A stretch of 39,458 bases of DNA from an uncultured Alphaproteobacteria bacterium (lineage in GTDB: Bacteria > Pseudomonadota > Alphaproteobacteria > Rhodobacterales > Rhodobacteraceae): positions 1 to 39,458 of the forward strand of contig CACGMO010000019.1 in NCBI GenBank assembly GCA_902574225.1. The letters are read 5' to 3'. A program made the translations under genes and the position numbers. Within the stretch, counting starts at the first letter, position 1; each line of letters begins with the position of its first letter. Of this stretch, positions 24,827 through 33,163 are shown one piece after another. Below the pieces are notes generated by a model. That model did no database searches. It had not been told where the DNA came from and worked only from the letters and a program-made list of their open reading frames with translations.

Positions 24827-26788
24827 ATGTCGGAGAATGTAAGTGATTTAGATACTTTTCTAAAAGTATTAGCAAGAAATGTCAGTAAATTTGGCAACTC
24901 GCCAGCATATAGAGAAAAAGAATATGGTATTTGGCAGACATGGACTTGGTCGGAAGCTAACGAAGAAATAATGAACCTTGCCAAAGGCTTGATCAAATTA
25001 GGCGTTAAAGAAGGTGATCATGTCGCTGTGATTGGGAGAAATAGGCCCTATCTCTATTGGTCTCTGGTAGCGGCGCAGCATATTGGTGCGGTACCGGTAC
25101 CTCTTTACCAAGACGCAGTTGCAGACGAGATGGAATATATTCTCACCCATTGCTCAGCAACCTTCGCTATAGTTGGGGATCAAGAGCAGGTTGATAAAAT
25201 TCATGAAATACAAGAAAAAATTAAAGGACTAAAAGATATAGTGTATGTAGATCCGAAGGGTCTCCGGTCATATGACAAGGCTAATCTTCATTTCTTCAAT
25301 GACGTAACTAATTTTGGGAAAGACGATAATGGAGATCTGCAAGCCGAATTAAGTAAAAGGATGGCAAAGATTACGGGTGAGACAACATCCGTTCTCTTAT
25401 ACACTTCTGGCACAACCGGTAGATCAAAGGGTGTTGTTCAAACACATAAGGCAATTATTGGGGCATCATCTGGCGCTAATGAGTTTGATCGTTGGTCTCC
25501 AGATGATCATATAGTTTGTTATCTGCCTATGGCATGGGTTGGTGATTTTATGATTTCCGTGGGCCAAGTAATGGTTGCTGGAGCATGTCTCAACTGTCCA
25601 GAAGGTGCAGATACTGTGCAGATGGACGTTAAAGAAATGGGGCCCACGGTATTTTTTGGGCCACCACCGCTATGGGAAAGATTAAAAACCGAAGTGAATA
25701 TCAGAATAGAAGACGCGAGTTCTTTTAAAAAAGGTGCATTCCATTATTTCATGAACCATGCGGAAAAGGTCGGGAAGAAGATATTAGAGAAAGCAAGTGT
25801 CGGATTTATAGATAGGCTAATATACTCGCTTGGCGAATTTGTTATATATGGCCCATTGAAAAATATGTTGGGCTTAACAAAGGTGAGAATCGCATACACT
25901 GCAGGAGAAGCAATAAGTGCAGAACTATTTGATTTTTACAGGGCGCTTGGCATAAATCTTAAGCAGCTTTATGGACAAACGGAAGCCTCTGTATTTCTGA
26001 CCATGCAGGACGATAATGACGTAAGATCAGACACTGTTGGGCGACCAATAAGAGGTGTTGAGCTTAAGATAGCAGACTCTGGCGAAGTTTTGTATCGATC
26101 CGTAGGAGCATTTAAAGAGTATTATAAAAATCCAAAGGCTACACAAGAAACAAAAGATAAAGAGGGTTGGGTGGCAACCGGAGATGCTGGGTACATTGAA
26201 GAGTCTAGTGGTCAGTTAAGAATTATTGACCGGGCCAAAGATGTTGGCAAAATGAAGAGTGGAGATATGTTTGCGCCAAAATATGTGGAGAATAAATTGA
26301 AATTTTTCCCTAATATATTGGAAGCAGTGTTATTTGGTTCAGGGAAAGATAAATGTGTTGCGTTTCTAAATATTGATCTGTCCGCCGTCGGTAACTGGGC
26401 CGAGAGAAATAACATAAATTATGCGTCATATCAGGAGCTTGCTTCGAATGAAAAAGTAATCGATATGATGAAACATCATGTTGAGGAGGTGAACCAAGAT
26501 CTTGCTGCAGACACAACAATGTCAGGATGCCAAATCCATAGATTTTTAATTTTGCACAAAGAGTTAGATCCCGATGATGGTGAAATCACAAGAACAAGAA
26601 AAGTGAGGCGCAGTTTTGTCGCAGAGAAGTATGAAGATCTAGTAAACGCGCTTTACAAAGGAGATAACGAGGTGTCCACGAAAACTGAAGTAACGTATGA
26701 AGACGGAAAGAAGGGTTATCTTGAAGCTACCCTTAAGTTAGTGGATGCTCAGACATATATGCTTAAAGAAAAAAGTGATGCTGCTTAA
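24827..26788 (+). CDS. Long-chain-type acyl-CoA synthetase (AMP-binding, ANL family)
   Basis: 653-residue ligase that activates a carboxylic acid with ATP and CoA. P-loop YTSGTTGRSKG (192-202), AYTAGEAIS and LYGQTEASVF (A5), TGDAG (A7) and IIDRAKDVGKMKSGDMFAPKYVE (A8, ACSL/FadD15-like) are intact. The C-terminal part includes a TRTRKVRR lysine region. I chose ATG 24827, preceded by GGGAGGG at 5 bases; the longer frame would add a Phe-rich stretch. This type of synthetase is often encoded with Liv-type importers in proteobacteria, which suggests that the imported substrate is a carboxylate. First gene of the large + strand operon. Confidence 0.9.
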   Translation: MSENVSDLDTFLKVLARNVSKFGNSPAYREKEYGIWQTWTWSEANEEIMNLAKGLIKLGVKEGDHVAVIGRNRPYLYWSLVAAQHIGAVPVPLYQDAVADEMEYILTHCSATFAIVGDQEQVDKIHEIQEKIKGLKDIVYVDPKGLRSYDKANLHFFNDVTNFGKDDNGDLQAELSKRMAKITGETTSVLLYTSGTTGRSKGVVQTHKAIIGASSGANEFDRWSPDDHIVCYLPMAWVGDFMISVGQVMVAGACLNCPEGADTVQMDVKEMGPTVFFGPPPLWERLKTEVNIRIEDASSFKKGAFHYFMNHAEKVGKKILEKASVGFIDRLIYSLGEFVIYGPLKNMLGLTKVRIAYTAGEAISAELFDFYRALGINLKQLYGQTEASVFLTMQDDNDVRSDTVGRPIRGVELKIADSGEVLYRSVGAFKEYYKNPKATQETKDKEGWVATGDAGYIEESSGQLRIIDRAKDVGKMKSGDMFAPKYVENKLKFFPNILEAVLFGSGKDKCVAFLNIDLSAVGNWAERNNINYASYQELASNEKVIDMMKHHVEEVNQDLAADTTMSGCQIHRFLILHKELDPDDGEITRTRKVRRSFVAEKYEDLVNALYKGDNEVSTKTEVTYEDGKKGYLEATLKLVDAQTYMLKEKSDAA

Positions 26789-26815
26789 CTACGTGATAAT
26801 TGAAGGTGTGAACTT

Positions 26816-27595
26816 ATGAGTGAAAAGAATTCAGTAATAATGGAAGTTAAAAATATCAATCTTCGGTTTGGAGGCGTTATTGCTATCCAAAACGTGTCCT
26901 TCAACATTTTTGAGGGAGAGATACGAGCGATAATCGGACCTAACGGAGCCGGTAAATCTTCTATGCTCAATGTAATAAATGGCTTCTACCATCCTCAGGA
27001 AGGTGAGGTTTGGTTTAATGGAGAAAAAAGACCGTCTATGGAACCATACCAAATCGCAAAGACCGGCATTGCTAGAACATTTCAGAACATAGCGTTGTTT
27101 AAAGGGATGACAACTATTGAAAACGTAATGACAGGGCGGCAGCTAAAAATGAACAAGAACTTTTTTTGGCAAATGCTGCGTTATGGCCCGGCAATCGATG
27201 AAGAGGTTCAGCACAGAAGGAGATGCGAGGAAATAATTGATTTCTTGGAAATTAACCACATCCGGAAGACCCCAGTTGGGTCCTTACCGTATGGATTGCA
27301 GAAAAGAGTAGAATTGGCTCGTGCACTAGCTATGGATCCAAAGATCTTGCTGCTTGATGAACCAATGGCTGGTATGAATGTTGAAGAAAAACAGGACATG
27401 TCAAGATTTATTATCGACGTAAATGAAGAGTTTGGAACGACTATAGCTTTAATCGAGCATGATATGGCAGTTGTTATGGATTTGGCTGATAGGGTTGTCG
27501 TTTTAGATTATGGCAAGCTTTTAGCGGATGGGACCCCAGCCGAGGTTCAATCTAACCAAGCGGTCATAGATGCATATTTAGGAGTACCGCACTGA
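26816..27595 (+). CDS. livG: Liv-type ABC importer ATP-binding protein LivG
   Basis: 259-residue ATPase of the branched-chain amino acid/carboxylate (HAAT) importer family. Walker A GPNGAGKSS (41-49), signature LPYGLQKRVELARALA, Walker B ILLLDEPMAGM and the H-loop in IEHDMAV are complete. The LivG-type segment after Q-loop (IARTFQNIALFKGMTTIENVMTG) and the longer insert before the signature distinguish it from LivF. Starts 27 bases after the synthetase. Its TGA shares a base with the livH ATG (TGATG). Confidence 0.93.
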   Translation: MSEKNSVIMEVKNINLRFGGVIAIQNVSFNIFEGEIRAIIGPNGAGKSSMLNVINGFYHPQEGEVWFNGEKRPSMEPYQIAKTGIARTFQNIALFKGMTTIENVMTGRQLKMNKNFFWQMLRYGPAIDEEVQHRRRCEEIIDFLEINHIRKTPVGSLPYGLQKRVELARALAMDPKILLLDEPMAGMNVEEKQDMSRFIIDVNEEFGTTIALIEHDMAVVMDLADRVVVLDYGKLLADGTPAEVQSNQAVIDAYLGVPH

Positions 27596-28551
27596 TGGAA
27601 ATTTTATACGCAATACTTATCGCGCCTTTCGTTGAAATGGGGTCCTACCCAGACTTATTTATTCAGGCACTTTGGGACGGTTTTGTGGCTGGAACTCTTT
27701 ACGGACTTATAGCGCTTGGTTTCGTGCTTATTTTCAAAGCCTCCGGAGTTTTTAACTTTTCGCAACCCATCCTCGTCGTTTTGGCAGCGCTGTCCCTAGT
27801 AAGTTTTTATAAAATGGGCATTCCTGCTTGGATAAGTGTGATTCTAGTCTTGATATTGTTTTATGTTTTAGCTTGGCTAGTTGAACGACTTATACTCAGG
27901 CAACTGGTAAATCAGGATGGCAATATCTTATTTATGTCGACCATAGGATTGACATTTATTATTATTGGAGCGGCACAGTGGATTTTTGGAGGCGTCCCTA
28001 GTGCAATGATCGTCAATGAACTTGGGTTTCCCAACGGTTCACTTGAGTGGCCAATGTTCGATGGTGGAGTGTATTTTGAGATGATTGATATTTCAGCCGC
28101 AGTAATCGCAGTCATAATGATAGTGATCTTGGCAGTGTTTTTTAGCAAAACAAAAATTGGTAGAGGGTTACGAGCGGTTGCTGACGATCATCAAGCAGCT
28201 CTTTCTGTTGGTATTTCTCTGAACCAAATATGGGTAATTGTATGGTTTGTTGCAGGTATAGTGGCTTTAGTTACAGGAATATTTTGGGGAGCAAGATCTG
28301 ACGTTTCGTTTGCGCTTCAAATAATTGGTTTTAAAGCTTTGCCTGTTTTGATCATCGGCGGTTTTACCTCTATTCAAGGAGCGATAATTGGTGGCCTGAT
28401 TATTGGGTTAGGCGAAAAGATATTTGAAATTTATTGGGGACCTCTGCTTGGAAGTGGGGTTGAAGGTTGGTTTGCATATGTTATTGCACTAGTCTTTCTT
28501 CTCTACAGACCTCAGGGGCTCTTTGGTGACAAGCTTATAGAGAGGGTTTAG
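27595..28551 (+). CDS. livH: Liv-type ABC importer permease LivH
   Basis: 318-residue inner-membrane permease with about eight hydrophobic segments. Landmarks are ALWDGFVAGTLYGLIALGFVLIFKASGVFNF near the N-terminus (residues about 24-55; the family's 'GlxxGsxYaLxAlGltLiy' motif), TKIGRGLRAVADDHQAALSVGI, which is the EAA-like loop contacting the ATPases, and GFTSIQGAIIGGLIIGLGE. Forms the channel with LivM. Overlaps livG by one base; livM starts 4 bases after its stop. Confidence 0.92.
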   Translation: MEILYAILIAPFVEMGSYPDLFIQALWDGFVAGTLYGLIALGFVLIFKASGVFNFSQPILVVLAALSLVSFYKMGIPAWISVILVLILFYVLAWLVERLILRQLVNQDGNILFMSTIGLTFIIIGAAQWIFGGVPSAMIVNELGFPNGSLEWPMFDGGVYFEMIDISAAVIAVIMIVILAVFFSKTKIGRGLRAVADDHQAALSVGISLNQIWVIVWFVAGIVALVTGIFWGARSDVSFALQIIGFKALPVLIIGGFTSIQGAIIGGLIIGLGEKIFEIYWGPLLGSGVEGWFAYVIALVFLLYRPQGLFGDKLIERV

Positions 28552-28555
28552 TAGA

Positions 28556-29644
28556 ATGTTTTACAGAGAAACAGGCCAATTTAAGTCGAAGTATAAAGAA
28601 GAGCTAGCTGCATTCCCTTTAGCCGAAGATAAAGTAGGAATAGCTATACTCCTTGTAATAGCTTACGTCTTTATTCCTATATTCGGTATTCCAGGGTTGT
28701 CATTCGAATTCACCATGGGTGCGATTATGATCCCTGTGTTTATCTTTACCATTACAACACTTGGTTTGAACATTCTTTTGGGCTTTGCAGGCCAGATTTC
28801 GTTAGGTACCGGTGCTTTTATGGGGGTGGGAGCTTACAGTTGTTACAAGATTATGACGATATTTCCGGACCTAAATATAATTATATGCGTAATTTTATCG
28901 GGCTTTGTCACCGCGATAGTGGGTATGATTTTTGGTTTGCCATCTTTAAAAATAAAAGGCTTTTATTTAATCGTCGCGACTTTAGCTGCACAGTTTTTTC
29001 TAGAGTGGGCGTTTATACGTGTTGCTTGGCTTTATAATTATAATGATAGCGGTGGAATAGAAGGTACCAATAAGGAAATGTTTGGGCTTATTGTCAGTGG
29101 ACCCCAGTCGGATGCCTTGACGAGATACTTTATAGTCTTAACGTTGCTAGTGTTGTTAACCTGGCTAGCCTCAAATGTTATAAGAGGGAGGATTGGTCGT
29201 TCTTGGATGATGATTAGGGATATGGATATTGCTGCTGAGTTAATAGGAGTACGGCCCTTGACAGCTAAGTTGTCAGCATTTGCGTTTTCATCATTTTATA
29301 TTGGGATATCTGGTGCTCTGATGGTTTTTTTCTGGCTTGGCGCAGCTGAGGTGGAAAGCTTCGATGTAAGTCACAGCTTTACTTATTTATTCATGGTTAT
29401 AATTGGGGGACTAGGATCAATCACAGGCAGTTACATGGGCGCTGCGCTAGTCTGGGTAATACCCGTTTTAATTAAAGAAATTGGAAAGACGGCATTTGGG
29501 TTCGATGCATTTGTAATGGAAAACTTTTCGATAATATTTTTGGGAGTAGCGATTGTGGTTATATTAATTGTTGAACCACATGGGCTAGCTCGGTTATGGC
29601 AAATAACGAAACAAAAGTTGAGGTTATGGCCATTTCCCTATTAA
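28556..29644 (+). CDS. livM: Liv-type ABC importer permease LivM
   Basis: 362-residue inner-membrane permease. After a ~35-residue polar leader there are about nine hydrophobic segments. Family landmarks are LGLNILLGFAGQISLGTGAFMGVGAY, KIKGFYLIVATLAAQFFLEW and IRDMDIAAELIGVRPLTAKLSAFAFSSFYIG (cytoplasmic coupling loop), then GGLGSITGSYMGAAL. Ends FEPHGLARLW-like and a basic tail. The downstream 100-base gap holds two hairpins before livK. Confidence 0.92.
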   Translation: MFYRETGQFKSKYKEELAAFPLAEDKVGIAILLVIAYVFIPIFGIPGLSFEFTMGAIMIPVFIFTITTLGLNILLGFAGQISLGTGAFMGVGAYSCYKIMTIFPDLNIIICVILSGFVTAIVGMIFGLPSLKIKGFYLIVATLAAQFFLEWAFIRVAWLYNYNDSGGIEGTNKEMFGLIVSGPQSDALTRYFIVLTLLVLLTWLASNVIRGRIGRSWMMIRDMDIAAELIGVRPLTAKLSAFAFSSFYIGISGALMVFFWLGAAEVESFDVSHSFTYLFMVIIGGLGSITGSYMGAALVWVIPVLIKEIGKTAFGFDAFVMENFSIIFLGVAIVVILIVEPHGLARLWQITKQKLRLWPFPY

Positions 29645-29654
29645 TTCCCAGAAG

Positions 29655-29685
29655 TTTGAGAGAGGATATGAGCCCCTCTTTCGAA
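29655..29685 (+). promoter_or_regulatory. Intercistronic hairpin before livK
   Basis: TTTGAGAGAGG pairs with CCTCTTTCGAAA (29655-29665 with 29675-29685), an 11-bp stem with two G.U pairs and a 9-base loop. A second small hairpin, GCAGC-TTGAA-GCTGC (29710-29724), follows closer to the livK ribosome binding site. No T-run follows, so both look like mRNA processing or stability elements, not terminators. Confidence 0.45.
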
Positions 29686-29744
29686 ATGAAAATATGGCTC
29701 AAAAAAAATGCAGCTTGAAGCTGCTTCATTATGGGGAGATCAAA

Positions 29745-31037
29745 ATGAAAAAACTTTTAATTGGTGCTGTAATGGCGTTAGGCACCGTTTTCTCATCAGT
29801 TAGCTTAAGTTTTGCTGATGAACTATTAGTACCAACCATGTCCTATCGCGTTGGACCTTATGCGGCTAACGGTACTATGATTGCCAATGGTTTCACCGAC
29901 TACTTTATGATGTTAAATGAAAGAGACGGTGGTATCGGTGGTGTAAAGGTTAAGGCCGAAGAGTGTGAAACTGGATACAAGGCACAAGTTGGTGTTGAAT
30001 GTTATGAATCATACAGAGGAAAGAATGCTTTAGTGCATACTCCAAACTCAACTGGTATAACCTTGCAAATTCTTCAAAAAGCTCCGGAAGACGAAGTGCC
30101 TATTTTGACAATGGGATATGGTCTTTCAGCTGCGGCAAAAGGAGAAACATTTCCTTGGGCATTTAACTATCCTGCGTCTTATTGGTCACAAATGACATCA
30201 ATTTTGTCGTATATCGATAGTCAGGGTGGTCTTAAAGGAAAGAAAATAGGGTTCCTTTATCTAGATGTTGGGTATGGGCGAGAGCCTATTCCAGTCCTTG
30301 AAGAGTTAGGTCCTAAGATGGGTTTTGAAACACTTTATGTGCCGGTCGCAGGTAAAGAGATGCAAAATCAGTCATCACATTGGCTAACAATCAGAAAAGA
30401 AAAGCCTGACTGGGTAATCATGTGGGGATGGGGTGCAATGAACCCAACGGCGATCAAGGAAGCAGCCAAAACCAGATTTCCACTAGATAGATTTATTGGG
30501 AATTGGTGGTCAGGAGCACACGTCGATACGGAAGCCCTTGGTTCAAAAGCTAAAGGGTATCTTGCATCAAGCTTTACAACAACAGGCACTGACTTTCCTG
30601 CAATACAAGACATGATTAAGTACGTCGTGAAGCCAGGAAAGAGTAAAACTGAAATGGGAATGCCAGGAAAAGTTCTCTACAACAGAGCCATGTTTAATGC
30701 AGTGATTATCGCTGAGGCGATAGCGGTTGCTCAGAAAATGACTGGTAAAAAGAACGTTACCGGCGCTGATGTTCGCCTTGGTCTAGAAAATATCAAGCTA
30801 GACGAAGCTCGGCTTAAGGAACTTGGCCTCGAGGGCTTTACTGCACCGGTTATAGGATCATGTGCTGACCATGAAAGTGGTGGTTCTATCTTTGTACAGC
30901 AGTGGGACGGATCTGACTGGAAGAGAATTACCGGGTTAATTCCGCCAATGACAGATGTGGTTCAACCGCTTCTTACAGCTGCTGCTGAAAAATACGTCTC
31001 TGATAAGTCTGGATGGACTACGCAGAAGTGTAACTAA
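29745..31037 (+). CDS. livK: Liv-type ABC importer periplasmic substrate-binding protein
   Basis: 430-residue type I periplasmic binding protein. Residues 1-23 are a signal peptide (KKLLIGAVMALGTVFSSVSLSFA, cleavage before DELL); no lipobox cysteine, so it is soluble in the periplasm. MSYRVGPYAANGTMIANGFTDYF, LNERDGGIGGVKV and ECETGYKAQVGVECYESY are typical of the subgroup found with acyl-CoA synthetases; LivJ/LivK for leucine differ. Two Cys in the N-lobe and two near the C-lobe end may form disulfides. ATG 29745 follows GGGGAGA; a longer frame from 29694 would spoil the signal peptide. The symbol is by position and role; the ligand is unknown. Confidence 0.88.
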   Translation: MKKLLIGAVMALGTVFSSVSLSFADELLVPTMSYRVGPYAANGTMIANGFTDYFMMLNERDGGIGGVKVKAEECETGYKAQVGVECYESYRGKNALVHTPNSTGITLQILQKAPEDEVPILTMGYGLSAAAKGETFPWAFNYPASYWSQMTSILSYIDSQGGLKGKKIGFLYLDVGYGREPIPVLEELGPKMGFETLYVPVAGKEMQNQSSHWLTIRKEKPDWVIMWGWGAMNPTAIKEAAKTRFPLDRFIGNWWSGAHVDTEALGSKAKGYLASSFTTTGTDFPAIQDMIKYVVKPGKSKTEMGMPGKVLYNRAMFNAVIIAEAIAVAQKMTGKKNVTGADVRLGLENIKLDEARLKELGLEGFTAPVIGSCADHESGGSIFVQQWDGSDWKRITGLIPPMTDVVQPLLTAAAEKYVSDKSGWTTQKCN

Positions 31038-31047
31038 ATTAAGAAAT

Positions 31048-31079
31048 TTTGGCCCACAGCCTTAGGGGTGTGGGCCAAA
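31048..31079 (+). promoter_or_regulatory. Strong hairpin between livK and livF
   Basis: TTTGGCCCACA / TGTGGGCCAAA forms a perfect 11-bp GC-rich stem with a 10-base loop, just after the livK stop. The plus strand continues TCTAATTAAGG with no T-run, so it is more likely a 3'-protecting element or partial attenuator that favours livK mRNA than a full terminator. Confidence 0.65.
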
Positions 31080-31097
31080 TCTAATTAAGGTAAAAAA

Positions 31098-31916
31098 ATG
31101 TTTGATGACAAAAATCAAGAAATTCTTCTAGATGTAAGCAACATAGAAGTTGTTTATAACAATATTATCCTTGTTTTGCGCGGGGTAAGTCTAACGGTGG
31201 AAAAAGGTGGAATAACGGCGTTACTCGGAGGTAACGGCGCAGGAAAAAGCACCACATTAAAGTCGGTCTCAAATTTGCTTCGGTCTGAACGAGGCGAAGT
31301 AACTAAGGGCACAATATCATATAATGGTGAGTCAATTAAAGATTTGGATCCTGCAGATATGGTGAGGAGTGGAGTTATACAAGTTATGGAAGGCAGACAC
31401 TGTTTTGAGCATCTCACTGTAGAAGAGAATTTATTGACTGGAGCATATACGCGTAAAGTCGGCGGAAGTGAAATTCAAGAAAGCCTAGATCTTGTATATA
31501 ATTACTTTCCAAGACTAAAAGAGAGAAGAAAATCACTTGCGGGTTATACGTCCGGTGGAGAGCAACAGATGGTTGCAATTGGCCGAGCATTAATGTCTCA
31601 GCCGGAAACAATTCTTCTTGACGAGCCAAGTATGGGTTTAGCTCCCCAGCTTGTTGAAGAAATCTTTGAAATTGTTAAGCAATTAAATGAAAAAGAGAGT
31701 GTGGCTTTTTTATTGGCTGAACAAAATACAAATGTTGCATTAAAATATGCCCATAAAGGTTATATATTGGAGAGTGGTCGGGTAGTTATGGATGGCCCAG
31801 CAAAAGAACTCAGAGAAAATCCAGATGTTAAGGAATTCTATTTAGGTATGTCTGAGGAAGGAAGAAGCTCATTTAAAAATACTAAGTCATATCGCAGACG
31901 TAAAAGGTGGCTGTAA
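31098..31916 (+). CDS. livF: Liv-type ABC importer ATP-binding protein LivF
   Basis: 272-residue ATPase, partner of LivG. Walker A GGNGAGKST (44-52), signature SGGEQQMVAIGRALM, Walker B ILLDEPSMGLAP and switch LLAEQN are complete. The LivF-specific VIQVMEGRHCFEHLTVEENLLTGAY segment is clear. The C-terminus carries about 20 extra residues, ending in a basic YRRRKRWL stretch, longer than usual LivF (about 235-240). AAGG before the ATG. Its stop is 7 bases from the next start. Confidence 0.93.
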   Translation: MFDDKNQEILLDVSNIEVVYNNIILVLRGVSLTVEKGGITALLGGNGAGKSTTLKSVSNLLRSERGEVTKGTISYNGESIKDLDPADMVRSGVIQVMEGRHCFEHLTVEENLLTGAYTRKVGGSEIQESLDLVYNYFPRLKERRKSLAGYTSGGEQQMVAIGRALMSQPETILLDEPSMGLAPQLVEEIFEIVKQLNEKESVAFLLAEQNTNVALKYAHKGYILESGRVVMDGPAKELRENPDVKEFYLGMSEEGRSSFKNTKSYRRRKRWL

Positions 31917-31923
31917 AAAGTTT

Positions 31924-33150
31924 ATGGGGGAGTTCTTTGATAAACTTGAGACGAGGTCTGACGATGAAAGATCTAGTGATCTCTCTAAAGCAATTCCGCT
32001 GCAGATAAACAACGCTAAAGAGAACTCTAAAGCGTTTAGTAAAATATTGGCCGATGTTGACCCAAGTGAAATAAATTCAGTAGAAGATTTAACCAAACTC
32101 CCAGTTTTAAGGAAAAGCGAACTTGTTAGGCTACAAGCCCAAGATCCACCTCTTGGTGGTTTGATATCAGGTTCCGTTCAAGACTTGAACCAAATTTTTC
32201 AGTCTCCAGGACCAATTTACGAACCAGGGATGGTCAAAAAAGATTGGTGGCGATCTGCTAGAGCACTTAATGCGGCTGGAATAGGAAAAGGTGATATTGT
32301 CCAGAACTGTTTTTCTTATCACTTCACGCCGGCTGGAATGTTGAGTGAACAAGGTATACTAGCTGTAGGTGCAACGGTATTTCCTGCTGGGACTGGACAA
32401 ACAGAATTACAAGCGCGAGCTGCCAGTGAGATTGGTGTAACAGCTTACATAGGAGTACCCGATTTTCTGCAAATTATTTTAGAGAAGGGAGATGAACTAG
32501 GGCTAGATCTATCAAAGATTAAAAAAGCACTTGTGGGAGGTGGCCCTCTTTTTCCAAAAACAAGACAAAGTTATAAAGAAAGAGGCATTATGTGTCTGCA
32601 AAATTATGGGACTGCAGATTTAGGCAATGTTGCTTATGAGACTGTAGCAGATGCGCCTATGGTTGTTGATGAAGGCGTTATCGTTGAAATAGTGACGCCA
32701 GGTACAGGTGATCCCGTTGCCGAAGGGGAAATTGGAGAAGTGCTAGTAACATCTTTAAACTCAGATTATCCACTCATCAGGTTCGCTACGGGTGACTTGT
32801 CGGCTATTGCGCCCGGGAAAAGTGAGTGTGGTAGGACTAATATTAGGATTGTTGGTTGGCGTGGGAGAGCTGACCAGACAACAAAAATTAAAGGCATGTT
32901 CGTTAGACCTGAGCAAGTTGCCGATTTGGTTGGCAGATCATCAGAGATTAAAAAGGCTAGGGTAAATGTAACGCGGAGCGATAATAATGACATCATGACT
33001 GTCCTTTTAGAGATTGAAGGTGATATGAATAAAGATTACAATTCTATGGTAAAGGAAATACTTAAACTTAAGGGTGATGTAGAATTAGTCACTCCTGGGT
33101 CATTACCTAATGATGGGAAGGTGATAGACGACCAAAGAACATTTGATTAG
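31924..33150 (+). CDS. PaaK-like ANL-family protein with degenerate ATP-binding loop
   Basis: 408-residue relative of phenylacetate-CoA ligase. The fold is recognisable from DLTKLPVLRKSELVRLQ, IGVTAYIGVPDFLQIIL, LQNYGTADLGNVAYE (A5), YPLIRFATGDLSA (A7) and IRIVGWRGRADQTTKIKGMFVRPEQVADLV (A8). The Ser/Thr/Gly-rich A3 loop (SSGTTGKP in PaaK) is replaced by FQSPGPIYEPG, so the P-loop is lost or altered. C-terminal K is in DGKVIDDQR. It may use a modified mechanism, bind a CoA ester or acyl-adenylate without making it, or act with the canonical synthetase at 24827. It follows livF by 7 bases. Function is uncertain. Confidence 0.75.
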   Translation: MGEFFDKLETRSDDERSSDLSKAIPLQINNAKENSKAFSKILADVDPSEINSVEDLTKLPVLRKSELVRLQAQDPPLGGLISGSVQDLNQIFQSPGPIYEPGMVKKDWWRSARALNAAGIGKGDIVQNCFSYHFTPAGMLSEQGILAVGATVFPAGTGQTELQARAASEIGVTAYIGVPDFLQIILEKGDELGLDLSKIKKALVGGGPLFPKTRQSYKERGIMCLQNYGTADLGNVAYETVADAPMVVDEGVIVEIVTPGTGDPVAEGEIGEVLVTSLNSDYPLIRFATGDLSAIAPGKSECGRTNIRIVGWRGRADQTTKIKGMFVRPEQVADLVGRSSEIKKARVNVTRSDNNDIMTVLLEIEGDMNKDYNSMVKEILKLKGDVELVTPGSLPNDGKVIDDQRTFD

Positions 33151-33163
33151 ATAGGGGGTCAAA

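Noticed and set aside
29694-29744. Longer start for livK
   Set aside because: It would bury the signal peptide behind 17 basic/polar residues and overlap the leader hairpin; ATG 29745 has GGGGAGA upstream.
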